Assembly (NCBI RefSeq): GCF_014279895.1
Contig: NZ_CP047954.1
Coordinates: 1,364,001-1,428,000 of the forward strand
Length of the DNA: 64,000 nt
Direction: 5' to 3'
Source of the DNA: Synechococcus sp. M16.1
GTDB taxonomy: Bacteria; Cyanobacteriota; Cyanobacteriia; PCC-6307; Cyanobiaceae
Part shown: positions 8,486 to 18,643 of the stretch, one piece after another
Layout: every line of letters starts with the position of its first letter
Position numbering within the stretch: the stretch's first letter is position 1
Translations under genes and position numbers: made by a program
Notes under the pieces: model-generated
The model's database searches: none
What the model saw: only the letters and a program-made list of their open reading frames with translations
What the model was told of the DNA's origin: nothing

Positions 8486-10109
8486 GGGCCAGCAGGCAGG
8501 CCCGACGGCTCAAGGCCATCATCGTCAGCGTTGGGCTCTGCCAGGCCGACGTCGGCCAACAGGCGCCATCCACCACAAGAACGTTGGGAGCACGCCAAAG
8601 ACGGTTGGAGGAATCAACGACGCTGCTGGTCTCGCTTCTCCCCATCGCAGCCCCTCCCACCTCATGGATGTAGTACCCAGGGGGGGCTGCGCCTTCAGAC
8701 AGAGCAACAGCACCCTCCAGGAAAGGTTCAACCAAGGGGAGGTGAAAGAGGTCTTTGATCGATTTGGCTTCACCTCCGGCGGCAGCGATGCAGGCCTGGA
8801 TCGAGGTACGCATGTGCCTGACCATGGCCAGTTCATTGCTGCTCCAACGGCAGGCAATCGAGGGAACACGCACACCCCAGCGATCCGTGCGCTCACTCAG
8901 GGTCACCCTGTTGTCAGCCCTGGGAAGAACTTCGCCATGACCAATCAGAAACCCGGTGATGCTTGAAGGGCGACGACGTAACCATCGCGGCGGATCAAAC
9001 CGTCCAATGCCACCCCAGAGGCCATAGCCGCCCTGAAAATCAGCCGATGGCAGGTGTCGGCCAAACGGAACGAAAAAACTTCCAGCGCCCGTGAGCATGG
9101 GCTGTTCCCCCTGAACAGGCTCGGGGAAGGCAAAAAACTGCGATGTGGAGACATGGTCCATCAAGCGTGTGCCCAGTCGTCCTGAAGGGTCGTCCAAACC
9201 GTTGCTCTGTTCACCACGACGGGAGCGCAACAGGATGGAGACGGTCTGAATCGTGGAAGCGGCCAAGACCACGAGATCCGCCTTCAACTCCCTGCGGTTG
9301 CCATTGGATTGGTCAACGGCAACCACACCAATGGCTCTGTCTCCGCCGGCATCCATCAAGAGATGCTCCACCAGATGAGCAGAGAGCAGCTGGGTGCGTC
9401 CTGTGGCCATGGCGCGAGGAAGGCTGCTGCCGCGACTGCTGGAGCGGGGCCAGGCGGGATCTTCTCCCTGCGGCGCCGGACCAAACCCCCTCGAGGGGAT
9501 CACGGGATAGCCCAACCGTTGCCGCACAGCATCAGCAAAACGCTGTTCCGCCGGCGTCGCCGCCAGAGCCGGTTGCGTTTCACCGTCCGGCAGATGCTGC
9601 AAACCATCGCGCCCACCACGAACGCCCAGCCAGCGCTCCAGTTCGGCGTAGTGCGGTGTCAGCTCACCGCTGCGCAACGGCCAACGGACCTGTTCACCCT
9701 CCACATCCACTCCGGCCAGATCCTCATCCGAGAGACGCAGGGTGATGCCACCCCAGGTGAGGCTGCGGCCGCCAACCTGCAGGCCTCGCGTCCACAGAAA
9801 CGGCTGATCCGCCGGGTGCTCATAGGGATGCAGACGCTCGTCGGCATACAGACGAGGGTTGGCTTTCCAGTAGCCGGGATGCTGGGACTGCTGGCGATGG
9901 CTGCCGCTGGTCAGGCCCACGATCCGACGCAGCAGATTTCCCGGTTCAGCCCCGAAGGCTTGCGTGCTGTTGAGGTCAGGTCCTGCCTCCACCACAAGCA
10001 CCCGAGCTCCTGCTTCAGCCAGGGTCATGGCGGCCACGCCGCCACTCGCTCCCGAGCCAACAACAATGGCGTCCCAGGGGCCATCGCAGTTCATGGAGCG
10101 ACTGCTCAT
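8466..10109 (-). CDS. GMC-family FAD oxidoreductase
   Basis: 547-aa glucose-methanol-choline type flavoenzyme. The N-terminal Rossmann motif GSGASGG with VLVVEAGPD (residues 17-45) binds FAD ADP. QPFLWTRGLQVGGRSLTWGG is the second GMC signature region, and DLVVLAASTIQT the third. The C-terminal active-site region has His in YYIHEVGGAAMG, but the usual Asn/His before PTLT is Ser (QSPTLTMMAL), so the classical His-Asn/His pair looks incomplete. Substrate unknown. The downstream end overlaps DUF2811 convergently; the initiator tRNA terminator lies just upstream. Confidence 0.9.
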   Translation of the reverse strand: MSSRSMNCDGPWDAIVVGSGASGGVAAMTLAEAGARVLVVEAGPDLNSTQAFGAEPGNLLRRIVGLTSGSHRQQSQHPGYWKANPRLYADERLHPYEHPADQPFLWTRGLQVGGRSLTWGGITLRLSDEDLAGVDVEGEQVRWPLRSGELTPHYAELERWLGVRGGRDGLQHLPDGETQPALAATPAEQRFADAVRQRLGYPVIPSRGFGPAPQGEDPAWPRSSSRGSSLPRAMATGRTQLLSAHLVEHLLMDAGGDRAIGVVAVDQSNGNRRELKADLVVLAASTIQTVSILLRSRRGEQSNGLDDPSGRLGTRLMDHVSTSQFFAFPEPVQGEQPMLTGAGSFFVPFGRHLPSADFQGGYGLWGGIGRFDPPRWLRRRPSSITGFLIGHGEVLPRADNRVTLSERTDRWGVRVPSIACRWSSNELAMVRHMRTSIQACIAAAGGEAKSIKDLFHLPLVEPFLEGAVALSEGAAPPGYYIHEVGGAAMGRSETSSVVDSSNRLWRAPNVLVVDGACWPTSAWQSPTLTMMALSRRACLLALSGRGG

Positions 10110-10124
10110 GGAGGTACGACAGAC

Positions 10125-10151
10125 AAAAAAAAATCTCCCGAAAGGGAGATT
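10125..10151 (-). terminator. Rho-independent terminator of the initiator tRNA gene
   Basis: On the minus strand the sequence forms an 8-bp stem AATCTCCC/GGGAGATT with a 4-nt loop, followed by a run of nine T residues. It sits 18 bp past the tRNA 3' end and before the GMC oxidoreductase start, separating the two transcription units. Confidence 0.9.
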
Positions 10152-10168
10152 ATTGATTCAATCAGAGT

Positions 10169-10245
<77 letters not shown>

Positions 10246-10290
10246 ACGACCCAAAAATCATACATGTCGGTGTCGCAGGTGACAGCAAAG

Positions 10291-11259
10291 TCACGACTGC
10301 AAGGCACCGGACACGCTGAGCTTGACGCTCGGGTTCACGACCAGCACCTGCTCATCGAGCTCGTCTAGCCCCATGGGTGTGAGCCACTCGAGTTGACGCA
10401 AGAGATGCAGTGCAACCGCTTGCTTGGCACGACGGGAGCCGTCTTCCACCTTAATGGCTACTCCAAGACCTTCACCCACGCGGCTGAGGCATTGAATGCC
10501 CTCTGCACCGCCCTTGCTCAAGACCTGACCGTGGCTGCGCCGCATCAGCTCGGTGTCGAAACGACCCTCACCAGCCACAAGGTCGGGGTGACTCAGCATC
10601 GCCCGACTGATCTGCTCGAGTTCGGCATGTTGTGAGGCACCGAGGTGGGCATAGAGCAAGGCCATCTGAGCCAACTGCAACACCAGGGTGGGAGCGCCAC
10701 AGTCATCCCGCTCGGCAACCAATTCCTCAGCAGGCAAGCCGATCAGTTCAGCGACCCTGCGGTTCACTTCGACCTGGAGAGGGTGGTCCTGCTGGAGATA
10801 GGTCTCGATCGGCCAGCCCATCTTTCGGCTGGTGGCCAGGAAGGCAGCGTGCTTGCCGGAACAATTGTGCTGAAGCGGACTGTCAGCCCCATTCGGCACA
10901 GGGCATTGAAGTGATGCGCTATCCAACTCCGCTTTCCAGAGCAACCGAAAGGCTTCCCGGGCGTGAGCATTGGTGCCCGCATGGGACGCGCAGCTGATGG
11001 CGATGCCCCGTTCATCAACATCCAGCTGGTCAGCGGTGCCACTGCTGAGAAACGGCAGGGCCTGAAAGGGCTTCAGAGCCGAACGAATGAAGCTTTCCAT
11101 GCCTGGATTTCCTGCCGACATCAACACCCGTCCTCGGCCATCACAGACCACGGCATGAACACGGTGCACCGATTCCGTGATCGATCCGCGCCGCAAGCAG
11201 ACCTCAAGGGGGGCTGACCCGGACCGGGCTGCAGGGCTGAAGCCCGAGGGCAAAGTCAT
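10291..11259 (-). CDS. Asparaginase (AnsA/asparaginase II family)
   Basis: 322 aa from ATG 11259, which has GGGG five bases upstream; an in-frame GTG at 11301 would overlap the upstream gene. The protein matches the PF06089 family, which hydrolyses L-asparagine to aspartate and ammonia. Recognisable blocks are GNPGMESFIRSALKPFQALP, ISCASHAGT, NGADSPLQHNCSGKHAAFLA (near-invariant in the family) and DDCGAPTLVLQL. No signal peptide is seen, so it is cytosolic. It follows the CGLD27 gene by 16 bp on the same strand. A role in nitrogen recycling is inferred from the family. Confidence 0.88.
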   Translation of the reverse strand: MTLPSGFSPAARSGSAPLEVCLRRGSITESVHRVHAVVCDGRGRVLMSAGNPGMESFIRSALKPFQALPFLSSGTADQLDVDERGIAISCASHAGTNAHAREAFRLLWKAELDSASLQCPVPNGADSPLQHNCSGKHAAFLATSRKMGWPIETYLQQDHPLQVEVNRRVAELIGLPAEELVAERDDCGAPTLVLQLAQMALLYAHLGASQHAELEQISRAMLSHPDLVAGEGRFDTELMRRSHGQVLSKGGAEGIQCLSRVGEGLGVAIKVEDGSRRAKQAVALHLLRQLEWLTPMGLDELDEQVLVVNPSVKLSVSGALQS

Positions 11260-11275
11260 CGGAACCCCGATTGGT

Positions 11276-11770
11276 TCAGAGAGCCTGACAGAGACTGGCA
11301 CCGGCCAGCATCAAACCCGCTGAGGTGGCCATGGCCCGTCCCAGACGACCCAGGATCGGACGAACCTCATGCCGGGCCACCAGCAGGTCGCGTTCCCGCC
11401 AAGACAGAGGCTTTTCCCAGGTCTGCCCGTCGTACCAGCCGGATTCCTCGTAGTCGACGGACTCACGCAGAAGCCGCTGCATGACGTAGGTCCAGCCCAG
11501 CCATTGCCGCACCAGCAACAGCAGGGGAAGCACAAGAGCGGCCACAGCGGCTGCGGCCAGGAGCCGGGGCGGATCCTGCTTCAGGGTCCAACTCCCACTG
11601 GCGATCAGGATGCACACCGGCAACATCAGCAGCCAGAAGCCTGCTAGGCGTTGGCTCAGGCGAGGTTCCTGACCCGCTGGCCAGGAGAAGAACCACGACT
11701 CGCAGAGCTGTTGAAACTCCTCAAGAGGCCGCTGCTCCGGTGGAACCGGGCAGGACACCGCTTCTGGCAT
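11276..11770 (-). CDS. CGLD27/DUF1230 family membrane protein
   Basis: 164 aa. Two close hydrophobic segments (about residues 45-61 and 71-90) are followed by the near-invariant block YEESGWYDGQTWEKP and WRERDLLVARHEVRP that defines CGLD27 (conserved in green lineage and diatoms) / DUF1230. A weak third hydrophobic stretch lies at the C-terminus. The family is found in cyanobacteria and plastids and is probably thylakoid or inner-membrane located; plant work links it to metal-related phenotypes, which I recall only loosely. Lies between rsfS and the asparaginase gene on the same strand. Confidence 0.88.
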   Translation of the reverse strand: MPEAVSCPVPPEQRPLEEFQQLCESWFFSWPAGQEPRLSQRLAGFWLLMLPVCILIASGSWTLKQDPPRLLAAAAVAALVLPLLLLVRQWLGWTYVMQRLLRESVDYEESGWYDGQTWEKPLSWRERDLLVARHEVRPILGRLGRAMATSAGLMLAGASLCQAL

Positions 11771-11781
11771 GGATCAAGCGG

Positions 11782-12138
11782 CTACTTCACCGACGGTAAG
11801 AAGGTTCTGCTTTCGCCGTGACTCCAGAACGCCTCAAGGTCGTAGTAGCCGCGCTCATCGGGCATCAGCACGTGAACGATCACATCGCCGTAATCAAGAA
11901 GCGCCCAGCGCCCCTCATTCAGCCCTTCCTTGCGCAAGGGGAGCAGGTCTGCCTCAGTTTCCAGGCGGTCTTCAACCGACCGGGCAATGGCACGCACCTG
12001 AACGTCGGACTGACCGCCTGCGATCACCATCCAATCCGCCAGGCTGGACACCTCATCCACACGAATCAGACGGATGTCGGTGGCCTTGCGGTCATCGCAG
12101 GCATCGGCCACCAGTTCAGCAAGCTTTTCGCTATCCAT
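11782..12138 (-). CDS. rsfS: Ribosomal silencing factor RsfS (Iojap family)
   Basis: 118 aa. Binds ribosomal protein uL14 on the 50S subunit and blocks subunit joining when translation must be slowed. Family blocks seen are DRKATDIRLIRVDEVSSLADWMVI, RAIARSVEDRLE, and the strongly conserved WALLDYGDVIVHVLMPDERGYYDLEAFW. ATG 12138 is chosen for the family-length N-terminus; the open frame extends to 12228 but runs into the upstream gene. It overlaps the end of the DUF3318 gene by 8 bp. Confidence 0.93.
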   Translation of the reverse strand: MDSEKLAELVADACDDRKATDIRLIRVDEVSSLADWMVIAGGQSDVQVRAIARSVEDRLETEADLLPLRKEGLNEGRWALLDYGDVIVHVLMPDERGYYDLEAFWSHGESRTFLPSVK

Positions 12139-12766
12139 AAACGTTCTCGCTGGTAACGGAGCTGCGTGAGCCCTCCTGTTGGGCCATTTCAGCTCTGGCC
12201 TTACTGGCACTCTTGCGCAGCGCCTCAAGCCGGTCTTCGTAGTAGCTGCGGCGGCGCTTCTTACGGGTCTTTTCGACCAGCTCCTTCAACGCGCCCCCAA
12301 GACTGCGATAGGCATTCGGCACGCTGTAACCAAATCGGCAGGCCAGATCGATCGCGCGCTCGTCTGCACTGATGGCGTCCTGCAGGCGTTTTTCGGAATT
12401 GTTCTTCAGATAAAGACGATACCCCGCAAAACCGGACAGGCCCAGGGCCATCAACAGCAGCAGGCCGTCCTGAACCCACAATTCACCGATGGCACCTCCG
12501 AGGCCGATGGCCAGAGCAGCCATCTCCCAACCGTCCCGGGGAATTGTGTCGTTCTGGATCCGACCAACTTCATGCCAAAACAGCAAATTGCGGTGATCCA
12601 ACGCCAAGGCATCCCATTCGTCGAGATCCACCTGGATCTCCACTTCATCCCGGCCGATTTCCTCAAGGGTGATCAATGGAGGATCAACTGCAGCAGCTGA
12701 TTCCACAAACACCCAGCTCTGCATTTCCGGTGGCAGCAGCCCCTTCAGGCGCTGGAGCTCACTCAT
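12131..12766 (-). CDS. DUF3318 family membrane protein
   Basis: 211 aa. The N-terminal half (EMQSWVFVESAAAVDPPLI, DLDEWDALALDHRNLLFWHE) resembles a zinc-protease-like fold but lacks an obvious HExxH: only FWHEVGRI is present. Two hydrophobic segments follow (about residues 84-118), then a basic helical tail rich in Lys, Arg and Glu (about residues 140-200). The pattern matches the cyanobacterial DUF3318 family of unknown function. The end overlaps rsfS by 8 bp, suggesting co-translation. Confidence 0.85.
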   Translation of the reverse strand: MSELQRLKGLLPPEMQSWVFVESAAAVDPPLITLEEIGRDEVEIQVDLDEWDALALDHRNLLFWHEVGRIQNDTIPRDGWEMAALAIGLGGAIGELWVQDGLLLLMALGLSGFAGYRLYLKNNSEKRLQDAISADERAIDLACRFGYSVPNAYRSLGGALKELVEKTRKKRRRSYYEDRLEALRKSASKARAEMAQQEGSRSSVTSENVYG

Positions 12767-12870
12767 TGCAACTCTGGTGCTGATCTCCCTTCACCGTAGC
12801 GAGGCCAAGTCCCCCAGTTGGGGCGAGGCCGCGTGAGAGGCTTGATCTGTTTGGCCAAGGACGATTTCCC

Positions 12871-15800
12871 ATGCCGAGGCGGTCTGATCTGCGTCGCATT
12901 CTCCTGCTGGGATCTGGTCCGATCGTGATCGGCCAGGCCTGTGAGTTCGATTACTCCGGAACCCAGGCCTGCAAGGCCCTCAGAGCCGAGGGATATGAAG
13001 TCATCCTGATCAACTCCAATCCGGCGTCGATCATGACCGACCCGGAAATGGCCGATCGCACCTACATCGAGCCGCTCACGCCGGACGTGGTGACACGGGT
13101 GATCGAGCAGGAGCGCCCGGATGCTCTGCTGCCGACCATGGGGGGGCAGACCGCCCTCAACCTGGCGGTCACCCTGGCGGAAAACGGCACCCTCGATCGC
13201 TTTGGCGTTGAGTTGATCGGTGCCGATCTCAAAGCGATCCAGAAGGCGGAAGACCGTCTGCTGTTCAAGCAGGCCATGGAGCGCATCGGGGTGAAGGTCT
13301 GCCCTTCGGGCATCGCCTCATCTCAAGAAGAAGCTGAAGCCGTCGGGGCCGCGATTGGAAGCTTCCCCCGGATCATCCGGCCCGCCTTCACGCTGGGGGG
13401 AAGTGGCGGGGGCATTGCCTACAACCCCGAGGAATACGCAGCAATCTGCAAGAGCGGGCTTGAAGCGAGTCCGGTATCTCAGATTCTGATCGAGCAATCG
13501 CTTCTGGGCTGGAAGGAATTCGAGCTTGAGGTGATGCGTGATCTGGCGGACAACGTCGTGATCGTCTGCAGCATCGAAAACCTCGACCCCATGGGGGTGC
13601 ACACCGGGGATTCGATCACGGTGGCTCCAGCCCAGACCCTCACGGACCGGGAATACCAGCGGTTGCGCGACCAATCGATCGCCATCATTCGGGAGATCGG
13701 TGTCGCGACGGGCGGCAGCAACATCCAGTTCGCGATCAATCCCGACAACGGCGACGTCGTGGTGATCGAGATGAATCCCAGGGTGAGCCGATCGTCGGCA
13801 TTGGCCAGCAAGGCCACCGGCTTCCCGATCGCCAAGATCGCCGCTCGCCTCGCCGTCGGTTACACCCTCGACGAAATCCTCAACGACATCACCGGCAAGA
13901 CGCCTGCCTGCTTCGAACCGACGATCGATTACGTCGTCACCAAAATTCCACGCTTCGCCTTCGAAAAATTCCGAGGCAGTCCGGCGGTGCTCACCACCTC
14001 AATGAAATCGGTGGGCGAAGCGATGGCCATCGGCCGTTGTTTCGAAGAGTCGTTCCAGAAAGCAATGCGTTCCCTGGAAACCGGATTCTCGGGCTGGGGA
14101 GGCGACCGGGAGGAACCGGAACTCACGGATGCTGAGCTGGATCGTCAGCTGAGGACCCCCTCTCCGGAGCGCATCCTCAGTGTGCGAACGGCGATGGTGC
14201 GCGGACGCAGCGATGAGGAGATTCATCGGATCAGCAGGATTGACCCCTGGTTCCTGGCCAAACTGCGGCGGATCATTGAGGCGGAGGTCAGGCTGATCAA
14301 GGGCAAAAGCCTGGATCAGCTGGATGCCGACAGCTTGTTTGAGGCCAAGCAGCTGGGTTTTTCAGACCGACAGATCGCCTGGCACACCAAAAGCGACGAA
14401 TTGTCGGTGCGTCAGCGGCGCCATCAGCTCGATGTTCGGGCCGTCTTCAAAACCGTCGACACCTGCGCAGCGGAGTTCGCTTCCTCCACTCCTTATCACT
14501 ACTCGACCTACGAGCGTCCCTTGCAGACCCTGCAGGCCGACGGATCCCTCAAGCCCCTTCCCGCTTCATCCGAGGTGAGTCGTCGTGAGGACGGCCGCAA
14601 GATGATGATCCTCGGCGGTGGACCCAACCGAATTGGGCAGGGCATCGAATTCGACTACTGCTGCTGCCATGCCTCCTTTGCCGGGCAGGATCAAGGGATC
14701 ACCACGGTGATGGTGAACAGCAATCCGGAAACGGTGTCCACTGATTACGACACCAGCGACAGCCTCTACTTCGAACCGCTCACCCTGGAGGACGTTCTCA
14801 ATGTGATCGAAGCGGAGCGTCCCGATGGCGTGGTGGTCCAATTCGGTGGACAAACGCCTCTGAAACTCGCCATTCCTCTGCTGCGCTGGCTGGACAGCGA
14901 TGAGGGGCGCGCCACGGGCACCAGCATCTGGGGCACCTCCCCTGAATCGATCGACCGGGCCGAAGACCGCGAGCAGTTCGAAGCCATCCTCCGCGATCTG
15001 AATATCCGCCAACCCCGCAACGGCTTGGCACGCAGCGAAGAGGAAGCACGGGCCGTGGCCACACGAGTGGGCTACCCGGTCGTCGTACGTCCCTCTTACG
15101 TCCTGGGCGGACGGGCCATGGAAGTGGTGTTCGACGAAGAGGAACTCAACCGCTACATGCGCGAAGCCGTGCAGGTGGAGCCCGACCATCCGGTGCTGAT
15201 TGACCAGTACCTCGAAAACGCTGTTGAGGTGGACGTGGATGCCCTCTGCGATCACACCGGTGCTGTGATCGTGGGTGGTCTGATGGAGCACATCGAACCG
15301 GCGGGAATCCATTCCGGCGATTCAGCCTGCTGCTTGCCTTCGGTTTCCCTCGGCGAGGCGGCACTGAACACGATTCGTGAGTGGAGTCGCTCCCTGGCGC
15401 AAACCCTCGAGGTGCGGGGTCTGATCAACCTCCAGTTCGCTGTACAGCGCAACACCGATGGTTCGGAAGTCGTCTACATCATCGAAGCCAACCCCCGCGC
15501 CTCCAGGACGGTCCCCTTCGTTGCCAAGGCCACAGGTCAACCCCTTGCTCGCCTGGCAACCCGACTGATGGCGGGCGAAACCCTGGCCGACATCGGCATG
15601 ACCAGCGAGCCGAAGCCGCCGCTTCAGTCGATCAAGGAGGCGGTGCTGCCGTTCCGGCGCTTCCCGGGGGCCGACACGGTGCTGGGGCCGGAAATGCGCT
15701 CCACGGGAGAGGTGATGGGATCCGCCGACAGTTTCGGCATGGCCTATGCCAAGGCTGAGCTCGGCGCTGGAGAAGCGCTGCCCACCCAGGGGACGGTGTT

Positions 15801-16194
15801 CCTCTCCACCCACGACCGCGACAAACAGGCGCTGGTGCCCATCGCCGCTCGGCTGATCGAACTCGGGTTCGATGTGACGGCCACATCAGGCACGGCTCAA
15901 GCGCTCGCCAACGCGGGATTGAAGGTGCAATCGGTGCTCAAGGTGCACGAGGGGCGCCCCAACATCGAGGATCAAATCCGCTCCAATCAGGTGCAGTTGG
16001 TGATCAACACGCCGATTGGCCGCCAAGCCGCCCATGACGACAAGTACCTGCGTCGGGCAGCGCTCGATTACGCCGTTCCAACGGTGACGACCCTCGCGGG
16101 AGCACGGGCAGCTGTGGAGGCGATCTCGGCGCTCCAGCAAGAGCCGAGGCTCAGCATCCATGCCCTGCAGGACGTGCACGCCATGCAGCGTTAG
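12871..16194 (+). CDS. carB: Carbamoyl-phosphate synthase large subunit
   Basis: 1107 aa, normal length. Makes carbamoyl phosphate for arginine and pyrimidines from bicarbonate, ATP and ammonia passed from CarA. Two homologous ATP-grasp halves are evident: [23 protein letters not shown] near the N-terminus and its repeat [20 protein letters not shown] near residue 575, each followed by MGGQTALN or FGGQTPLK. Between them lies the oligomerisation domain. The last 140 residues form the MGS-like allosteric domain ([24 protein letters not shown]). carA is not adjacent. Transcribed divergently from the DUF3318 gene. Confidence 0.98.
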   Translation: MPRRSDLRRILLLGSGPIVIGQACEFDYSGTQACKALRAEGYEVILINSNPASIMTDPEMADRTYIEPLTPDVVTRVIEQERPDALLPTMGGQTALNLAVTLAENGTLDRFGVELIGADLKAIQKAEDRLLFKQAMERIGVKVCPSGIASSQEEAEAVGAAIGSFPRIIRPAFTLGGSGGGIAYNPEEYAAICKSGLEASPVSQILIEQSLLGWKEFELEVMRDLADNVVIVCSIENLDPMGVHTGDSITVAPAQTLTDREYQRLRDQSIAIIREIGVATGGSNIQFAINPDNGDVVVIEMNPRVSRSSALASKATGFPIAKIAARLAVGYTLDEILNDITGKTPACFEPTIDYVVTKIPRFAFEKFRGSPAVLTTSMKSVGEAMAIGRCFEESFQKAMRSLETGFSGWGGDREEPELTDAELDRQLRTPSPERILSVRTAMVRGRSDEEIHRISRIDPWFLAKLRRIIEAEVRLIKGKSLDQLDADSLFEAKQLGFSDRQIAWHTKSDELSVRQRRHQLDVRAVFKTVDTCAAEFASSTPYHYSTYERPLQTLQADGSLKPLPASSEVSRREDGRKMMILGGGPNRIGQGIEFDYCCCHASFAGQDQGITTVMVNSNPETVSTDYDTSDSLYFEPLTLEDVLNVIEAERPDGVVVQFGGQTPLKLAIPLLRWLDSDEGRATGTSIWGTSPESIDRAEDREQFEAILRDLNIRQPRNGLARSEEEARAVATRVGYPVVVRPSYVLGGRAMEVVFDEEELNRYMREAVQVEPDHPVLIDQYLENAVEVDVDALCDHTGAVIVGGLMEHIEPAGIHSGDSACCLPSVSLGEAALNTIREWSRSLAQTLEVRGLINLQFAVQRNTDGSEVVYIIEANPRASRTVPFVAKATGQPLARLATRLMAGETLADIGMTSEPKPPLQSIKEAVLPFRRFPGADTVLGPEMRSTGEVMGSADSFGMAYAKAELGAGEALPTQGTVFLSTHDRDKQALVPIAARLIELGFDVTATSGTAQALANAGLKVQSVLKVHEGRPNIEDQIRSNQVQLVINTPIGRQAAHDDKYLRRAALDYAVPTVTTLAGARAAVEAISALQQEPRLSIHALQDVHAMQR

Positions 16195-16229
16195 GCCACC
16201 GGTAGGGTTGCGGAAGCCACCTCAACGCT

Positions 16230-16895
16230 GTGACAGCCTCCGTTCCCGTCAAGCCTGGAAGCGACCTGCGTGATGACTTCCGTCGCGCCTACGAGAACCG
16301 CTACACCTGGGCGCCTGGATTCTCCGGCTATCGCGGCCGCTGCATCTGGCAGCAGGGCGATCAACGGGTCGAGGGCACCTTTGAGATCGGTGCCGATCTC
16401 AAAGCCAAGGTGGACGGCATTGAAAACGAAGAGATCCTCAAGGCGGTGAATTCCCAGCTCTGGGAAGTCGCGATCCATCGCGTGCGTCGCAGCTTCGAGC
16501 AGACCCACGGTGAGAACACCTTCACCGCCGGTGACACCAACGAAGTGGGAACCGAAGTGCTCGTCGGCGGCAAGGGAGCCGGGGACAAATACCGCATCAA
16601 AGATGACGTGGTGACCATGGTTCACCGCCACATCCACGGCACCGTCGTGACGATCTACACGACCGATGTCACCGACACGGGTGCGGGCTACCTCAGCCAC
16701 ACCTACACCAGTCAGTACGCCGACCCGGCAACGGGAGAAGCCCGGGGCGGTCGCAGCAGCTTCAAAGACAGCTTTGCTGCTCTTCCTGGAGATGGTCCCT
16801 GGGTGCTGACCGAGCGGGTCGTGACCACCGAAGCCCATGGCGATACCCCCGCCGGAAGCCAGACCTTCCGTTTTGAAGATCTCGAATCGCTCTGA
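16230..16895 (+). CDS. DUF3386 family protein
   Basis: 221 aa, soluble, no signal peptide. The N-terminal motif FRRAYENRYTWAPGFSGYRG and the region HRHIHGTVVTIYTTDVTDTG are typical of DUF3386, a cyanobacterial family of unknown function. The start is GTG at 16230, 35 bp after carB; no clear Shine-Dalgarno sequence is seen. The next gene follows within about 55 bp on the same strand, so the three may share a transcript. Confidence 0.85.
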   Translation: MTASVPVKPGSDLRDDFRRAYENRYTWAPGFSGYRGRCIWQQGDQRVEGTFEIGADLKAKVDGIENEEILKAVNSQLWEVAIHRVRRSFEQTHGENTFTAGDTNEVGTEVLVGGKGAGDKYRIKDDVVTMVHRHIHGTVVTIYTTDVTDTGAGYLSHTYTSQYADPATGEARGGRSSFKDSFAALPGDGPWVLTERVVTTEAHGDTPAGSQTFRFEDLESL

Positions 16896-16951
16896 GTTGA
16901 TTGCCGGTGCAAGCCGGCTATGAGACCATCCGCCCAAACCTGTTGAAAGGC

Positions 16952-18304
16952 ATGGGCGGAGTCGAGTCGACCATTCAGGCCATCAATGGCCCGATCAACA
17001 GCATCGTCTGGGGATGGCCCACCGTTCTTTTGATTGCCGCGACGGGCATTCTTCTGATGGTGGGCCTGCGGTTCATGCCGCTGCAACGGCTGGGCTATGG
17101 CATCTCGATGATGCTGCGGCCGGCTGCATCACAAACGGAAGGGGAGATCACCCCCTTCCAAGCGCTGATGACCTCGTTGTCGGCCACGATCGGCACGGGA
17201 AACATTGCCGGTGTGGCGGGAGCCATCGCCGTTGGTGGACCTGGTGCCGTCTTTTGGATGTGGATCATCGCGATCTTCGGCATCGCAACCAAGTACGCCG
17301 AAGCGGTGCTCGCGGTTCAGTTCCGCGAAACCGATGGAGACGGAAACCACGTGGGTGGGCCGATGTACTACATCCGCAACGGACTCGGCAGCGGCTGGAG
17401 CTGGATGGCGGGCCTGTTTGCCCTCTTCGGAATGTTGGCGGGCTTCGGCATCGGCAATGGAGTGCAGGCCTTTGAGGTGTCGTCTGCCTTGAGCCTGATC
17501 GGCATCCCGAGGCTGGCGACCGGAGTCGTTTTGGCGGCCCTGGTTTTCGCTGTCGTGATCGGGGGCATCAAACGCATTGCCCAGGCGGCCTCCGCCATTG
17601 TTCCGTTGATGTCGATCCTCTACATCGCTTCATGCCTTCTGGTGTTGCTGGCCAATCTGAACAGCGTGCCTGAAGCATTCGCCACGATTTTCTCCAACGC
17701 CTTCTCCGGTCAAGCTGCAGCCGGTGGGGCCCTCGGTCAGGTGGTGCTGATGGGCTTCAAGCGGGGCATCTTCTCCAATGAAGCGGGCCTGGGCAGCGCT
17801 CCGATCGCCCATGCGGCTGCCAAAACCGATGATCCCGTTCGCCAGGGCACGGTGGCCATGCTGGGCACCTTCATCGACACCCTGATCATCTGCACGATGA
17901 CTGCCCTGGTGATCATCACCACCAAAGCCAATCTGATCCTCGATGCAGCCGGCGACAAGCTCAGCGGCGCAGACCTCTCCATCGCGGCCTTCAACACCGG
18001 CATCGCCGGCAGCGGCGTGGTGGTCACCCTGGGATTGGTGGTCTTCGCCTTCACCACCATTCTCGGCTGGAGCTTCTACGGCGAACGCTGCACCACCTAT
18101 CTCTTCGGTGATTCCGCCGTGCTGCCCTTCCGTCTGACTTGGGTGGCTGTGGTCGTGATTGGTGCTGTCGCCGGCGACCGCGGTGTGATCTGGTCGATTG
18201 CCGACACGCTCAATGGCCTGATGGCCCTCCCGAACCTCGTGGCCCTGATCCTGCTCTCCGGAACCGTGTTCAAACTCACCAAGGCCTACAGCTTCAGCGA
18301 CTGA
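16952..18304 (+). CDS. Sodium:alanine/glycine symporter (AGCS family)
   Basis: 450 aa, about 10-11 membrane segments. Cotransports alanine or glycine with Na+. Family signatures visible: QALMTSLSATIGTGNIAGVAGAIAVGGPGAVFWMW (residues about 70-105), FKRGIFSNEAGLGSAPIAHAAAKTD, and the late block TILGWSFYGERC. ATG 16952 has AAAGG four bases upstream and gives a normal N-terminus; a TTG at 16901 would add 17 residues. A strong hairpin terminator follows at 18322. Confidence 0.92.
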   Translation: MGGVESTIQAINGPINSIVWGWPTVLLIAATGILLMVGLRFMPLQRLGYGISMMLRPAASQTEGEITPFQALMTSLSATIGTGNIAGVAGAIAVGGPGAVFWMWIIAIFGIATKYAEAVLAVQFRETDGDGNHVGGPMYYIRNGLGSGWSWMAGLFALFGMLAGFGIGNGVQAFEVSSALSLIGIPRLATGVVLAALVFAVVIGGIKRIAQAASAIVPLMSILYIASCLLVLLANLNSVPEAFATIFSNAFSGQAAAGGALGQVVLMGFKRGIFSNEAGLGSAPIAHAAAKTDDPVRQGTVAMLGTFIDTLIICTMTALVIITTKANLILDAAGDKLSGADLSIAAFNTGIAGSGVVVTLGLVVFAFTTILGWSFYGERCTTYLFGDSAVLPFRLTWVAVVVIGAVAGDRGVIWSIADTLNGLMALPNLVALILLSGTVFKLTKAYSFSD

Positions 18305-18321
18305 GCAGAACGACGAGCAAT

Positions 18322-18351
18322 AAAAAGGGGGGCTTACAGCCCCCCTTTTTT
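18322..18351. terminator. Bidirectional rho-independent terminator
   Basis: Perfect stem AAAAAGGGGGGC / GCCCCCCTTTTT with a 5-nt loop (TTACA), A-run on one side and T-run on the other. It can end both the symporter transcript (plus) and the convergent DUF6447-like gene (minus). Confidence 0.93.
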
Positions 18352-18363
18352 GTTGGCAGTCAA

Positions 18364-18594
18364 TCAACCCTGATCGGGCAACGGAGTCACGGACTTGAGC
18401 CTTTCATTGAGCTGAGTCGCCAAGCTCTGACGACCCACCGCCAGAACCTTGAGGGTGTCTTCGTGCATCCGCAGTTGAGCATCGGCAACCTGCATGCCAC
18501 GCACAAGCTCCTTGAGCTCATCAGGAAGGGTGTTGAGGTCGTAGCGCTTGCCTTCAAAGGTCAAGACGGGGTTGTTGGCTGCGGAATCAGTCAT
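18364..18594 (-). CDS. Small DUF6447-like protein
   Basis: 76 aa, soluble. The sequence LTFEGKRYDLNTLPDELKELVRGMQVADAQLRMHEDTLKVLAVGRQSL resembles a small family annotated DUF6447 in cyanobacteria and some phages and proteobacteria; the family name is from memory. It looks like a short beta-hairpin plus a long amphipathic helix, perhaps an adaptor. It lies downstream of the ABC exporter (49-bp gap) on the same strand and shares a terminator with the convergent symporter. Confidence 0.8.
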   Translation of the reverse strand: MTDSAANNPVLTFEGKRYDLNTLPDELKELVRGMQVADAQLRMHEDTLKVLAVGRQSLATQLNERLKSVTPLPDQG

Positions 18595-18643
18595 CGTTCA
18601 TCGCCGGGATGGCGGTGTACCGGCGGCCAGATCGTAGAGGGCT

